A stretch of 64,000 nt of DNA from positions 1-64,000 of the forward strand of contig CAZMRF010000005.1 in the NCBI GenBank assembly GCA_964568735.1, given 5' to 3'. The notes under the pieces are model-generated. The model saw nothing but the letters and a program-made list of their open reading frames with translations. It was not told the origin of the DNA and searched no databases. The DNA comes from CAZMRF01 sp964568735. GTDB taxonomy: Bacteria; Acidobacteriota; Polarisedimenticolia; JACPZX01. A program made the position numbers and the translations under genes. Positions 9,060-18,168 of this stretch are shown piece after piece (position 1 is the first letter of the stretch; every line of letters begins with the position of its first letter).

Positions 9060-10220
9060 TTGTTTTTGACACCTGCAGAAAGTCCCGGTAGCTTCGCGGG
9101 CGTGGCGGAGCTCCAGCGGTACCTCACGAACGCGCTCCTGCGGGACCTCGGCCGCACGATGGTCTTCCTCGCTGGGCCGCGGCAGGTGGGCAAGACGACG
9201 CTCGTGAAGAGCCTGCCTGACGCGGGCGGGAGCTACCTTGACTGGGAGGTCGTTCGGGACCGGGAGCGGATCCTCAGGCGTGAGATGCCGCGCGGGGATC
9301 TCTGGATCCTCGATGAGGTCCACAAGTACCGCTCCTGGCGAGGCCTCATCAAGAAGCTCGACGACGTAAGGCGCCGCTCGCAGCGCATCCTCGTCGCGGG
9401 GAGTGCCCGCCTCGACGCCTATGGGTACGGGGGCGACTCCCTGCGCGGCCGCTATCACCTCATGAGGATGCACCCGCTTTCCGTTGCCGAGCTCGGGTTG
9501 CGGAAGGCCTCCGAGCTTCGAGACCTGCTCACCCTCGGCGGCTTTCCGGAGCCATGGCTCGGCGGATCCGCGAAGGAGGCTCGCCGCTGGTCCCGGGAGT
9601 ACCGGAGCCGGCTCGTGCGCGAGGAGATCGCCATGCTGGAAGGACTTCGGGACCTTGGCAACCTCGAGCTGCTATTCACGAAGTTGCCGGCCCTGGTGGG
9701 GTCGCCGCTGTCGATCAACGCCTTGAGAGTGGACTTGCAGGTCAGCCACAAGACCGTGAGCAAATGGGTAGAGATTCTCGAGAGGATCTACGGGGTTTTC
9801 CGAGTGGCACCTTTCAGCTCGCAGAAGCTCCGAGCCCTGCGGAAGGAGCAGAAGCACTATCACCTCGACTGGTCGGCCGTGCCCGCCGACGCCCCGAGAT
9901 TCGAAAACCTCGTCGCGGTGCATCTCCAGAAGTGGGTTCACTACGAGAGGGATGCCAGGGGGCGGCACCTCGAGCTGCGCTACTTCCGGGACACGGACAA
10001 GCGGGAGGTCGATTTCGTCGTGGTGGAGAGCCGCAGGCCCCTGGCGATGGTCGAGGTGAAGTGGGGCGACCAGCCCATCGACCCGAGCCTGCTCTACATG
10101 AAGAAGAGATTCCCGAAGGCCAAGGCCTGGCAGATCTCCGCCACCGGCTCGAAGGACTACGTCAGCCCGGAGGGCATCCGGGTGGCGCCTGCGATCGTCT
10201 ACTTGAAGACTCTCGTTTGA
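9060..10220 (+). CDS. AAA ATPase with DUF4143 (PD-(D/E)XK-like) C-terminus
   Basis: A 386-residue stand-alone ATPase of the widespread AAA_14/DUF4143 family. It shows Walker A GPRQVGKTT (about 40-48), Walker B WILDEVH (about 81-87), a sensor-like VAGSARLDA, a central helix-turn-helix-like stretch (VSHKTVSKWVEILE), and a C-terminal DUF4143 domain with the restriction-endonuclease-like pattern EVDFVVVE...AMVEVKW. The cellular role of the family is unknown; members behave like accessory genes and are often horizontally transferred. The frame starts with TTG at 9060; GTG at 9102 is an equally good start. Its TGA overlaps the ATG of the next gene. Confidence 0.85.
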   Translation: MFLTPAESPGSFAGVAELQRYLTNALLRDLGRTMVFLAGPRQVGKTTLVKSLPDAGGSYLDWEVVRDRERILRREMPRGDLWILDEVHKYRSWRGLIKKLDDVRRRSQRILVAGSARLDAYGYGGDSLRGRYHLMRMHPLSVAELGLRKASELRDLLTLGGFPEPWLGGSAKEARRWSREYRSRLVREEIAMLEGLRDLGNLELLFTKLPALVGSPLSINALRVDLQVSHKTVSKWVEILERIYGVFRVAPFSSQKLRALRKEQKHYHLDWSAVPADAPRFENLVAVHLQKWVHYERDARGRHLELRYFRDTDKREVDFVVVESRRPLAMVEVKWGDQPIDPSLLYMKKRFPKAKAWQISATGSKDYVSPEGIRVAPAIVYLKTLV

Positions 10221-11818
10221 TGCCATCCTCCCGATCAACTCCGATTCGTTGGCTGCGCTCCGCCCTCCACCCGGGACGCTCCGCGATCCTGCCGCTGCTG
10301 CTCCTCCTGGCGGGCTGCCTCGTGCAGACCTTCTTCGGGCACGCCCACGCGGACAGGCGCGGCCACGCCTGGGGGCTCGATGATGCCTTCATCTCGTACA
10401 GGTACGCGCAGAATCTCTTCGAGGGGAAAGGCCTCGTCTTCAACGAAGGGGTTCGCGTCGAGGGCTACTCGAACTTCCTCTACGTCCTCCTGACCGTCCC
10501 TGCCTTTCTCATAACGGGAGGCATGGGGGTCTACGGCTATGCCACCTTCCTCAATATCCTCTTCGCCGGGATGGCCCTCTTTCTCTGGCACCGACGCATG
10601 CGGGAGCAGGTCCCGGCCCCTCTGGTCGCGCTGGGTTCGATCCTCATCGCCCTATGGCCTCCGCTGTGGGGCGCGGCCGCGTCCGGAATGGAGACGACGC
10701 TCGTCCTTCTCGTGGTCGTGGCGGCCTGGTCGGTCCTCTCGCGCGGAGAGCGGATTGGCCGGTATCGAGACATCATCATCCTGAGCCTTCTGCTGACCGT
10801 CAGCCTGCTCCTTCGCGCAGACGGCTTCCTCCTCGCGCTCATCGTCCTCACCTACCTGCTCCTGAAGGGACGGAGGCGCGAGGTCGCCTTCGCGCTTCCG
10901 ATCGTCCTCGCCGTGGCTGGAGTCTTCCTGCTGTGGCGCTATTCGTATTACGGCAGCCTGGTACCGAACACGTACCACGTGAAGATCTCCGGCCCCGTCG
11001 GAGAGCGCCTCTCTCAGGCCATTCGGCAGCTCCTCGAGCTTGGGCTCCAGGGGGGCATGCTCCCCTATCTGCTTGCTTTCGTTCCTCCAGCGGCCGGCCT
11101 CGCGCTTCGCGGATGGAAGGAGGGGCTCGGCAGCCTGAGAGAGATTCGCTTCGAGCTGGTCTTCGCTCTCGGCACACTCTCCTACTGGCTCTACATCGGC
11201 GGCGACCAGCTCGGCGACCGATTCCTGGTGCCCCTCGTTCCCATGGGGCTCGCTGTCTTGTTGCGGCAGATCGGAGCGGACTCGAAGGCGGCCGGCACAG
11301 TCCTCCTCGTCCTCCTTCTCGTCTGCCTGACTCTCGCTCCGCTCTTCTTCGACGGGAGGTTCGCCTTCACGGCGTCGAAATACGACATGTGGGTGACCCT
11401 GGGACGGTATCTGCGCGAGCGTCATCCGGGCGAGACGCTGGCGGTGGACGCCGCAGGCAAGATCCCCTTCTTCTCGGGCCTGCAAACACTGGACCTGCTC
11501 GGACTGAACGAGCCCGAGATCGCGAAGAAGCAGGTGGATTTCTTCCTGCCCTCCCACAACAAGTACGACGCGGACTATGTGTTCTCGAAGCGGCCCGATC
11601 TCATCGCCGCCTTCATCGACCCCTACAACCTCGACATGTCGTACGGGCTCTGGAGGGTGAAATACGAGGCCGCCGGCTATCGGCTCCTGTACCTCGTACA
11701 GGGCGAGAAGGACCTCGGGCCCGGGAGCATCCTCTCCGCGAAGGGCTTGGGTCTGGAGGAGATCCGAAAGCACGTGCTGGAGGGCTACTTCTACGCTGTG
11801 CTCAAGCGCGCGGGTTGA
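10220..11818 (+). CDS. GT-C family membrane glycosyltransferase (ArnT/AftB-like)
   Basis: A 532-residue polytopic protein with an N-terminal hydrophobic helix (LLLLLAGCLVQTFFG) and about ten further transmembrane segments. The extracytoplasmic loop motif LDDAFISYRYAQNLFEGKG followed by RVEGYSNFLY is diagnostic of polyprenyl-phosphate-sugar-dependent GT-C enzymes; this variant recalls arabinofuranosyltransferase AftB-like proteins. The Asp pair LDD is the expected catalytic/metal site. Such enzymes transfer sugars from a lipid carrier to envelope glycans or proteins on the outer face of the membrane. The ATG at 10220 overlaps the stop of the ATPase gene (TGATG), suggesting translational coupling, though the two proteins have no obvious functional link. 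Acceptor and sugar are unknown. Confidence 0.8.
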   Translation: MPSSRSTPIRWLRSALHPGRSAILPLLLLLAGCLVQTFFGHAHADRRGHAWGLDDAFISYRYAQNLFEGKGLVFNEGVRVEGYSNFLYVLLTVPAFLITGGMGVYGYATFLNILFAGMALFLWHRRMREQVPAPLVALGSILIALWPPLWGAAASGMETTLVLLVVVAAWSVLSRGERIGRYRDIIILSLLLTVSLLLRADGFLLALIVLTYLLLKGRRREVAFALPIVLAVAGVFLLWRYSYYGSLVPNTYHVKISGPVGERLSQAIRQLLELGLQGGMLPYLLAFVPPAAGLALRGWKEGLGSLREIRFELVFALGTLSYWLYIGGDQLGDRFLVPLVPMGLAVLLRQIGADSKAAGTVLLVLLLVCLTLAPLFFDGRFAFTASKYDMWVTLGRYLRERHPGETLAVDAAGKIPFFSGLQTLDLLGLNEPEIAKKQVDFFLPSHNKYDADYVFSKRPDLIAAFIDPYNLDMSYGLWRVKYEAAGYRLLYLVQGEKDLGPGSILSAKGLGLEEIRKHVLEGYFYAVLKRAG

Positions 11819-11927
11819 CGCGGCGGCCCGGCCCCCTCCACTCCGTGATCCCTCGTGTCGGCCCGACAGTCTCTCGTGGTACCTTCCGCCACCGGACCCT
11901 TGATACCTTCCTAGAACTCGATTCAAG

Positions 11928-13283
11928 ATGACGCGACCTGGACGCAACGACCCCTGCCCGTGCGGCTCGGGGACCAAATACAAGAAGTGCTGCCTGGGCA
12001 AGGTGCCGCGGGAACGTGCCGCCCCGGCGCCACCTTCCCAGAACAGGCCCTGGAGGGACTCACTCGCTGCAGGCGCTGACGGAGAGAGTCATCCTGATCC
12101 GGAAGATGTCGCCTTCTGGCAGGAGTTCTGGGATCGTCTGAAGGAAGCTCCGGTGGAGGGCAAGATTGCCCTGGCGGAGCAGGTCATCGCCGAACGGACG
12201 GATCTGGACGGGGAGCTGGCATTCGATCTGGTGGCGTCCCTCGTGGACCCTCTGCGGCGTGCGGGCAGGGTCGAGGCTTTGGAGGCAATCATCGGAGGCC
12301 TCCGGGATCTACGCCCCGCCGCCTACCATGCCGAATCACACTGGATGGCTTTCTGGCAGGCGGAAAACGCGACACTCCTCAGGGGGGGCGACCTGCGGGC
12401 CCCTTTGGCGGTTCTGGCCAAGAGACCCGAGCGCAGCGTTGACGAGATTCTCCGAATCGGTGAGAGGCTGAGGTACCACGGCCGCGTAAGCGAGCTCACG
12501 GCACTCATGGTCGCCACGGTGCGTCGCGTCGAGGCGGAGGAAGAGATCACGCCTTTCGGGAAGATCGAGTTCAGGGAGATTGCGTTTTCGCTCCTTCTCG
12601 ACCGCCAACTAGAGATCGAGCCCAACCTGCGAGCCGACGACCCGGCGTTCCTTGCAGCGATGGCTCCCGTGAGCGGGATGGAACCGGACCGGCTGGAGCG
12701 AATCCTCCTGCACGCGGGCGGCCGATCGACGAGGCTGTGGGAACGCACGGACTTCGCCGGCGTCTCGCGGGAGGAGAGGGCCGACAACACGTTCTTCCTC
12801 ACGCTCGACTTCGCCCGGACCTTGCACACCGCCTGGGGGTGGACACGCGCCAGGGCCGGGCTGGGCAGGGAGATGATCTGCCGGTACGTCCTCGATGATC
12901 GAGGCAGCCCGGTTGGAAAGCCAAAAGCAGGCCACCGGGCGCCGCGACCGCACTCATTCCTGCTGCCCGATCCGGACAGCGCGGAGAGGTTCGCCGTTTC
13001 CCGCCTTCAGTACGTCGGCAGCCAGCCCCACTGCGTGGCAGCATTCACGGTGGCCCTTCCCCTCTGGCTGCACTTCATTCGAGGTCGGGGGCTCGTCGGG
13101 GCGGACGACATCTGGGCCGCGCACGAGGAGCTGCGGAGTCGCTTTGAGTTGCTTCCCGAGCTTCTGGATCGTTACGTGTACGATCCCGTCATGATCGCCG
13201 AGCTCCGGCGCTCCCTCGATTCGGGCGGCGGGCGACGAACCGGTCGGGCCCGCAGCCGCCCTCTGCCGCAGCATCCCGGCTGA
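11928..13283 (+). CDS. SEC-C motif zinc-binding protein
   Basis: A 451-residue soluble protein that opens with a SEC-C zinc motif, GRNDPCPCGSGTKYKKCC (residues 5-22), the same type found at the C-terminus of SecA and in many stand-alone proteins. The remaining 420 residues are helical and not recognised; no catalytic motif is visible. SEC-C domains bind zinc and can mediate ribosome or SecB-like contacts, but a role here cannot be assigned. It has its own intergenic region (about 110 bases) and converges with the Fic gene, the two stops being about 10 bases apart. Confidence 0.8.
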   Translation: MTRPGRNDPCPCGSGTKYKKCCLGKVPRERAAPAPPSQNRPWRDSLAAGADGESHPDPEDVAFWQEFWDRLKEAPVEGKIALAEQVIAERTDLDGELAFDLVASLVDPLRRAGRVEALEAIIGGLRDLRPAAYHAESHWMAFWQAENATLLRGGDLRAPLAVLAKRPERSVDEILRIGERLRYHGRVSELTALMVATVRRVEAEEEITPFGKIEFREIAFSLLLDRQLEIEPNLRADDPAFLAAMAPVSGMEPDRLERILLHAGGRSTRLWERTDFAGVSREERADNTFFLTLDFARTLHTAWGWTRARAGLGREMICRYVLDDRGSPVGKPKAGHRAPRPHSFLLPDPDSAERFAVSRLQYVGSQPHCVAAFTVALPLWLHFIRGRGLVGADDIWAAHEELRSRFELLPELLDRYVYDPVMIAELRRSLDSGGGRRTGRARSRPLPQHPG

Positions 13284-13295
13284 TGGCCGGTCGCG

Positions 13296-14666
13296 TCAAG
13301 TCGAGCGGGCTCTGGCTCTCGGTTTGCCCGGGCGGCGGAGCCGCTGGGCGATGTCTTGGGGCGCCGAAAACTGGTAGCTCCTACCCCGTCTGAGCTGCTG
13401 CAACAGACCGCGCCGCGCGAGACCGAGGAGGTCCGTCCGGGCCGTCTGATAGGCAACGTCGTGGCTTCGACGGTGCGATTCGATCGTGTACCTGTAGCCC
13501 GGATGCTTATGGGCATGACCGAGTAGGGCCAGTTGCCGGTGGTTCAGATCTCCGGACTGCCGGAGCAGCGTCTCCACCTCGCGTACCTCCGCCATTTTCT
13601 GAGCCAGGTAGGTCTGTAGATCTGAAATCGATCGCCTAATCACCTTCAACTGGTGCTCGAGAAAATAGGTCAGGTCGTTCTCGTCAGTCTCGGTAAGTAG
13701 GAAGGAGCGCGCGTACTGGGCCGGCGCGCTTCTCAGGATTCTCGAGATCGACAGGTACTCCGTCAGCCAGTAGCCCTGCGACAGCATGGACCAGTAGAAG
13801 AGGGCGCGCGCCGTGCGGCCGTTTCCGTCCACGAAAGGATGGTCGTAGGCCAGCCAGAAGTGCAAAACGACGGCTCTGACCGCTGGATGGAAGAACACGT
13901 CGGAGGGTCTGTCGTTGGCGAACCGGCACATGAGCTCCAGCCGCTCGGGCAGCTCACGCGCCGGCGGTGGGACATGCACTTCCGTGCCACGCCACTCGAC
14001 GCCGATGTCATCGCTCTGCGTCCGGAAGGCTCCGGCTTTGGCCTCATCGTCAAGCGTGCGGTCGGTTAGGAGCCGATGGAGTTCGAAAACCAGTTCGGAG
14101 GTGAGTGGGGAGTTCTTGTTCTCACGCACGAACTGCATCGCGTGATAGTTGTTGAAGATCATCCGCTCGCTTCTGTCGGTAGGCTTGCGGCCCGAGCGGA
14201 TCATGTTCTTCGCCACCTCGACTGTCGTGGAGGCTCCTTCAAGCTGGCTCGAGGTGATCGATTCTGCGATAAGCGAGTCGATAACGTACCGATCGCGCGT
14301 CGATGGGTTGGTGACTTGCTCCGCGATCTCAATCTGGCCGCTCGCACGCTGGTCAATTTCGTGCAACAGCCTCAGGATGTTGTCAGGTGTGGCGACACGG
14401 AAGTGTCGGCCAGAGGTGTCACGGAGCAGGATCGGTCTCAGCAGACGCTCCCTGGCCATCTTGAGCCCGAGCCACCAGTCGCGCAAATCAAGCCCCTGCG
14501 GGAGAGGGCGGTATCTGAGACGATCCCAGTGCTCGTACCGCCCGCCAGCAAGCGGCCCGATTGTCAGGATGCGCTCCAGTAGGTCCTGCGCGAATCTCTC
14601 CCCTCTCTCCTGAAATGCGGATGCGAGTAACTTCTGCAGGGCGGGCGGTTTCTCCGGCAGTTTCAT
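13296..14666 (-). CDS. Fic family protein (AMPylase type, with C-terminal winged helix)
   Basis: A 456-residue Fic protein. The Fic core carries the catalytic motif HPFVDGNGRTAR (about 276-287), whose His activates the target hydroxyl for transfer of AMP from ATP. An inhibitory helix motif SSQLEG (about 138-143, pattern S/T-x3-E-G/N) lies N-terminal to the core, making this a class II, self-inhibited Fic protein. The C-terminus (about 370-445) resembles a winged helix-turn-helix (TIESHRRSHDVAYQTARTDLLGLARRGLL), a common add-on that lets such proteins bind DNA. The ATG at 14666 has a GGGAG ribosome site. The upstream region holds many copies of a CTACTAAT motif that this protein may bind for autoregulation. 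Confidence 0.88.
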   Translation of the reverse strand: MKLPEKPPALQKLLASAFQERGERFAQDLLERILTIGPLAGGRYEHWDRLRYRPLPQGLDLRDWWLGLKMARERLLRPILLRDTSGRHFRVATPDNILRLLHEIDQRASGQIEIAEQVTNPSTRDRYVIDSLIAESITSSQLEGASTTVEVAKNMIRSGRKPTDRSERMIFNNYHAMQFVRENKNSPLTSELVFELHRLLTDRTLDDEAKAGAFRTQSDDIGVEWRGTEVHVPPPARELPERLELMCRFANDRPSDVFFHPAVRAVVLHFWLAYDHPFVDGNGRTARALFYWSMLSQGYWLTEYLSISRILRSAPAQYARSFLLTETDENDLTYFLEHQLKVIRRSISDLQTYLAQKMAEVREVETLLRQSGDLNHRQLALLGHAHKHPGYRYTIESHRRSHDVAYQTARTDLLGLARRGLLQQLRRGRSYQFSAPQDIAQRLRRPGKPRARARST

Positions 14667-14692
14667 TCGAGGCTCCCGGCGGCTGGTTCTAA

Positions 14693-14836
14693 CTACTAAT
14701 CTCATGGAGATTAGTAGGTGACGTCCGTGAATGTCAAGTTGCTACTAGTTGCTACTGATTTAGTAGGAAGTCTGGGCCACACGGGTAGCAACCGAAACTA
14801 CTAATTTGCTACTAACACGTGACGATTTAGTAGTAG
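14693..14836. promoter_or_regulatory. Array of CTACTAAT / ATTAGTAG operator-like repeats upstream of fic
   Basis: Immediately upstream of fic lie repeated CTACT/AGTAG elements in a very GC-poor patch. The first is a perfect 10-base inverted repeat (CTACTAATCT 14693-14702 and AGATTAGTAG 14708-14717, spacer 5). Another unit is CTACT 14752-14756 with AGTAG 14762-14766, again with a 5-base spacer. Further half-sites are at 14742-14748, 14798-14805, 14809-14815 and 14829-14836. Constant half-site geometry suggests cooperative binding of a dimeric regulator. The rest of the 381-base gap (14667-15047) holds an inverted pair ACGTGAC 14817-14823 / GTCACGT 14869-14875 and no gene. Confidence 0.65.
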
Positions 14837-15047
14837 GGGGTGGGAGGTAGAAACGAAATCGGGGTCGTGTCACGTAAACACATTAAACTAAGAGCTTTAT
14901 AGAGATACCTTCGCCCACCAGGCGTGCACGACTCTTGCCCTGGACTCTATCGCACACCAGGCACCGGGACTGGAGTCGGCAGCCAGGGAGCAGCCGAGAG
15001 CCATGGCGGCCGCGGCAAGGATCGCTGAGGAGCCGGTTCAACAACAC

Positions 15048-16943
15048 CTACTGGCCTTGAGGGAGTACCGGGCAGTACAGGCCCCGGGGGGTGCGTCGCC
15101 ACCACGATCCGTCGCTGGCACGCTCCTTCGTGCTGGTGAAGCGGTAGTCCCAGAGGACCGCGCGGACATAGAGAGGCCGCTCGCGGGTAAAGGGATCCCG
15201 CTCGAGGAGGGCGATGACGTCGGGTGAACCGTCCTTGAGCCTCTGCATGAGGTCCATCACCCATGGGTTTCGCTGGCAGTCGCCGAGGGCGGCGAACCAC
15301 ATCTGCCAGTCGAGCCTCGGCTGGTGCGGTGCGACGAAGGGTGGAGCGCGTCGCGGGTCCCCGGGCTTCCACCGGAACTCCCAGCCCACCCACGTCCTGC
15401 CGTCGTGGCTCCCTTCGATCGTGATCTCCGGCCGCTCCTCAGTCATGTTCACGAAGAGGCCGTAGGCGTTCAGGCTCCGGAAGGGCGCGACCCACTCCGC
15501 GAGCTTCACGACGGGCGCGGGAATCGTCTCGACGAGGAAGGCCCTCCTCGCGGAGAGGTAGCCACCGGTCACGAAGACTGCCGCCGTCAGCGGCCAGACC
15601 AGCCAGCGCGAGACGCCGCGTGGGCTCGCGACGGGCCGTGGTGGAGCCGGAGCGCTGGCGGGCGCAGATGAGGTGTCGTGTGAGGCGGTGGAGTTGCCGC
15701 CGAACCACCTCCGCATGAACCCCGGCCATGAAGCATCCTCGACGAGCGGCACCAGAAGGACGAGCGAGAGAAGATTGAAGAATGCAAAGTTGCCGGTGGC
15801 CGCGATGAGCACCTGAAGCCCGGCGAGTCCCCAGAACGCGACCATCCTCGGGCGGCGGGGCGTGAAGATCAGGAAGGGCAGGAGGATCTCCACCGCGAAC
15901 ATCACCGCCGTCGAGAGCTTGTGGAACGAGAGCGGGAGCTGGTGCATGTACCAGGCCGTCCAGGTCGGGATGGGCTGCGTCTCGTAGTGGTAGGCGACGG
16001 CCGTCAGGTCGCGCCAGACGAAGTCTCCCCCGCCGATCTTCGCCCAGCCCGATCCGAACATCAGCCGGAAGAGGAGCCAGTGCAGGAGGAAGAGCACCGC
16101 CCGCGAGGGCGCGCGCTGGCGCCACGCGACGAGGCGCCAGCCCGACGCATGGAGGATGATCGCCAGCAGGCCCGTCTCGAGGAGTAGTGCGTCCCACTGG
16201 AAGTTCAGGAAGAGCCGGACCGCCACGGAGGCCGACAGGTAGAGCGCCCACAGGACGAACAGCGACGCCATGGGAGCCAGCCCGGCCATGAGGACCAGCG
16301 ACGCGGCGATGCCGGCGATGCACATCCCGAGAAGCGAGGCGTCCGAGGCGTCGATCCACGCTAGCGTCGGCAGGTAGTAGAAGCGCTCCCACCCGATCCT
16401 CTCCCCTACCGCCCGGAGATAGGGCGCGATGGGCATCACACCGTTGCTCCCCGCCAGCCCCTTGATCTGAACGGCAAGGGAGGCGAAGGCGATCAGGTAG
16501 GTCGCCGCGAGCCCCACGAGAAAGACTCGCGATGCCACGTGGAAGGAAGGCGGGGCCGCCCCATTCCCCCACAGCCACCGCGTGACCCGGGAGAAGAGCG
16601 GCCTCCGCGCGGCGACGAAGGCATAGACCGCTTCTGCCACACGAGCAGCGAGCGGCACTTTGCGATAGATCCAGAGCGGAAGTCCGTGGAGGCTCGCCAT
16701 CGCCCCGAAGACAGCCTCGGCCCCGGACGTCACGCCCCCATCGGGGAGGATGAGCTGGACGGACCGCGCGAAGCTCTCGACCGGGATCTCGGGGTACTGC
16801 TCGGCGACCTCCTGGTAGGGAACGTACTCGACGAGGTCGCCGGTCGCGCGCCTCCAGCGCGCGATCCAGTAACGGCAGAATCCGCAGTCGCCGTCGAAGA
16901 TGAGGGTGGGTCGGTCAGGCGGGGTGCCCACCCGCGAAGGCAC
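15048..16943 (-). CDS. DCC-family thioredoxin-like domain fused to lipase maturation factor
   Basis: A 631-residue fusion. Residues 1-125 form a DUF393/DCC domain (thiol-disulfide oxidoreductase-like) starting with LIFDGDCGFCRYW, with the CxxC pair Cys21-Cys24 or close to it. From about 140 the chain is polytopic and matches the lipase maturation factor (LMF1/LMF2) family: LNFQWDALLLETG, LLFRLMFGSGWAKI, YHYETQPIPTWTAWYMHQLP and PFLIFTPRR are family landmarks. The C-terminal soluble part (about 480-630) shows the LMF pattern EGSHDGRTW and FVAPHQPRLDWQMWF. In animals LMF1 assists folding and disulfide formation of secreted lipases; the bacterial role is unknown, but coupling to a redox-type domain is suggestive. 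The gene is isolated. Confidence 0.85.
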   Translation of the reverse strand: MPSRVGTPPDRPTLIFDGDCGFCRYWIARWRRATGDLVEYVPYQEVAEQYPEIPVESFARSVQLILPDGGVTSGAEAVFGAMASLHGLPLWIYRKVPLAARVAEAVYAFVAARRPLFSRVTRWLWGNGAAPPSFHVASRVFLVGLAATYLIAFASLAVQIKGLAGSNGVMPIAPYLRAVGERIGWERFYYLPTLAWIDASDASLLGMCIAGIAASLVLMAGLAPMASLFVLWALYLSASVAVRLFLNFQWDALLLETGLLAIILHASGWRLVAWRQRAPSRAVLFLLHWLLFRLMFGSGWAKIGGGDFVWRDLTAVAYHYETQPIPTWTAWYMHQLPLSFHKLSTAVMFAVEILLPFLIFTPRRPRMVAFWGLAGLQVLIAATGNFAFFNLLSLVLLVPLVEDASWPGFMRRWFGGNSTASHDTSSAPASAPAPPRPVASPRGVSRWLVWPLTAAVFVTGGYLSARRAFLVETIPAPVVKLAEWVAPFRSLNAYGLFVNMTEERPEITIEGSHDGRTWVGWEFRWKPGDPRRAPPFVAPHQPRLDWQMWFAALGDCQRNPWVMDLMQRLKDGSPDVIALLERDPFTRERPLYVRAVLWDYRFTSTKERASDGSWWRRTPRGLYCPVLPQGQ

Positions 16944-17078
16944 GGCTCAGGCCTCGCAGGACGGAGGTGAGCTCGAGGGCAAGCCGTCCCACGAACGCTG
17001 GACTGGCCACGGCCTCGATCGGCTCAAGGGCGGGATTGGGTTCGGCCCGAACCAGCTCGGCCCGGCACGTCGCACGCC

Positions 17079-18080
17079 TCAGGCCTCGTGCTGAGGCAAC
17101 CCGGCCAGGCGCGTGAGGAGCCGCCGGGTGTAGACGCCCACCATGCGCTTGCGGTAGTTGGGCGGGAAGAGCACGTTGCGCACGGGCATCGTCCGGTCGC
17201 GCACCTCGTCCGCGACGTGCTGGATCAGGTCACGCGTGAGGGTGATCCCGCTGATGGAGTCGGTCACCTCGGGAAAGAGCGTGGGGGTCATCGAGATGGC
17301 CGTCACGGCGATCCTCAGCTTCGTGACCCGGCTCCCGTCCAGCCACAGCGCGGCGGCCACACCCATGTCGGGGAAGTCGAAGCTGTCTCGAAGTCGGAGC
17401 TTCGCGTAGCCGCTCCGCGCCGTCGCGGCCTCGCGCGGCAGCCGGATGGCGGCCAGCACCTCTCCGCGGCGCAGCACGTTCTTGCGGATCCCGTCGGGCT
17501 GGTAGAAGTCCATGGCGGCCACCTCGCGCTCCCCGTCGAATCCCACGAGGACGTACGACGCGTCCAGCACTTGCAGGACGGGAGCCGTGTCGCCTGCGTA
17601 GATGGCGTAGCAGATCTCTTTCTGAGGCACGACGAGGCAGACGTCCCCGTCGGCCTTCATGCAGAAGCCTTTCGAGGCCCGCCAGTCCCAGGTCTGGTTG
17701 AAGTAGTAGCAGCGCGTCTCGACGAGCTGGTTGCCACCGATCGTCCCCGACTGCCTCACGAGCGGCGTCGCGATCTGGTTGATGGCCTCGTGGAGCCCCG
17801 GCAGCTTCGCGGCCAGAGTCGCGTCGCGCTCCATGTCCACCAGGCGGCACATCGCCCCCACGGCCAGCCGCCCGTCGTCACCTTCGTGCAGGGGGCGCGC
17901 GAGGCTTCGGATGCGCCCCAGAGAGATGACGTCTCCCTTCGCGTTGAGGCGGTTCTTGTAGTTGGGAAGGAGATCCGTCCCCCCGGCGATGTAGTCGAAG
18001 TCGTTGCCGCAGTCCCCCGCCGCCTTCAGCGCCTGCTCGATCGTCTCCGGCCTGTGCAGCCGGAAGGGAGGGAGGATCAT
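17079..18080 (-). CDS. hcrB: 4-hydroxybenzoyl-CoA reductase-type FAD/[4Fe-4S] subunit (HcrB-like)
   Basis: FAD-binding medium subunit of a xanthine-oxidase-family molybdoenzyme, 333 residues. The FAD-binding loop DYIAGGTDLLPNYKN and the C-terminal CO-dehydrogenase flavoprotein domain are present. The distinctive trait is an inserted loop with four cysteines at 124, 140, 148 and 157 (spacings 16, 8, 9). From memory this is the spacing of the extra [4Fe-4S] cluster in the beta subunit of Thauera 4-hydroxybenzoyl-CoA reductase and is absent from xanthine or CO dehydrogenases. That cluster lets ferredoxin electrons drive reductive dehydroxylation of an aromatic CoA thioester. It is the last gene of the order mocA, hcrC, hcrA, hcrB, 88 bases after hcrA. 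Confidence 0.85.
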   Translation of the reverse strand: MILPPFRLHRPETIEQALKAAGDCGNDFDYIAGGTDLLPNYKNRLNAKGDVISLGRIRSLARPLHEGDDGRLAVGAMCRLVDMERDATLAAKLPGLHEAINQIATPLVRQSGTIGGNQLVETRCYYFNQTWDWRASKGFCMKADGDVCLVVPQKEICYAIYAGDTAPVLQVLDASYVLVGFDGEREVAAMDFYQPDGIRKNVLRRGEVLAAIRLPREAATARSGYAKLRLRDSFDFPDMGVAAALWLDGSRVTKLRIAVTAISMTPTLFPEVTDSISGITLTRDLIQHVADEVRDRTMPVRNVLFPPNYRKRMVGVYTRRLLTRLAGLPQHEA

Positions 18081-18168
18081 GATCTGCCGGCCGCCGGCAC
18101 GGGTGCGAGGGACGGTTCGAGCGCCACCTCGATCGGGCCGGAGGCTCGGAGCCTCGAGACGGGCAGGA

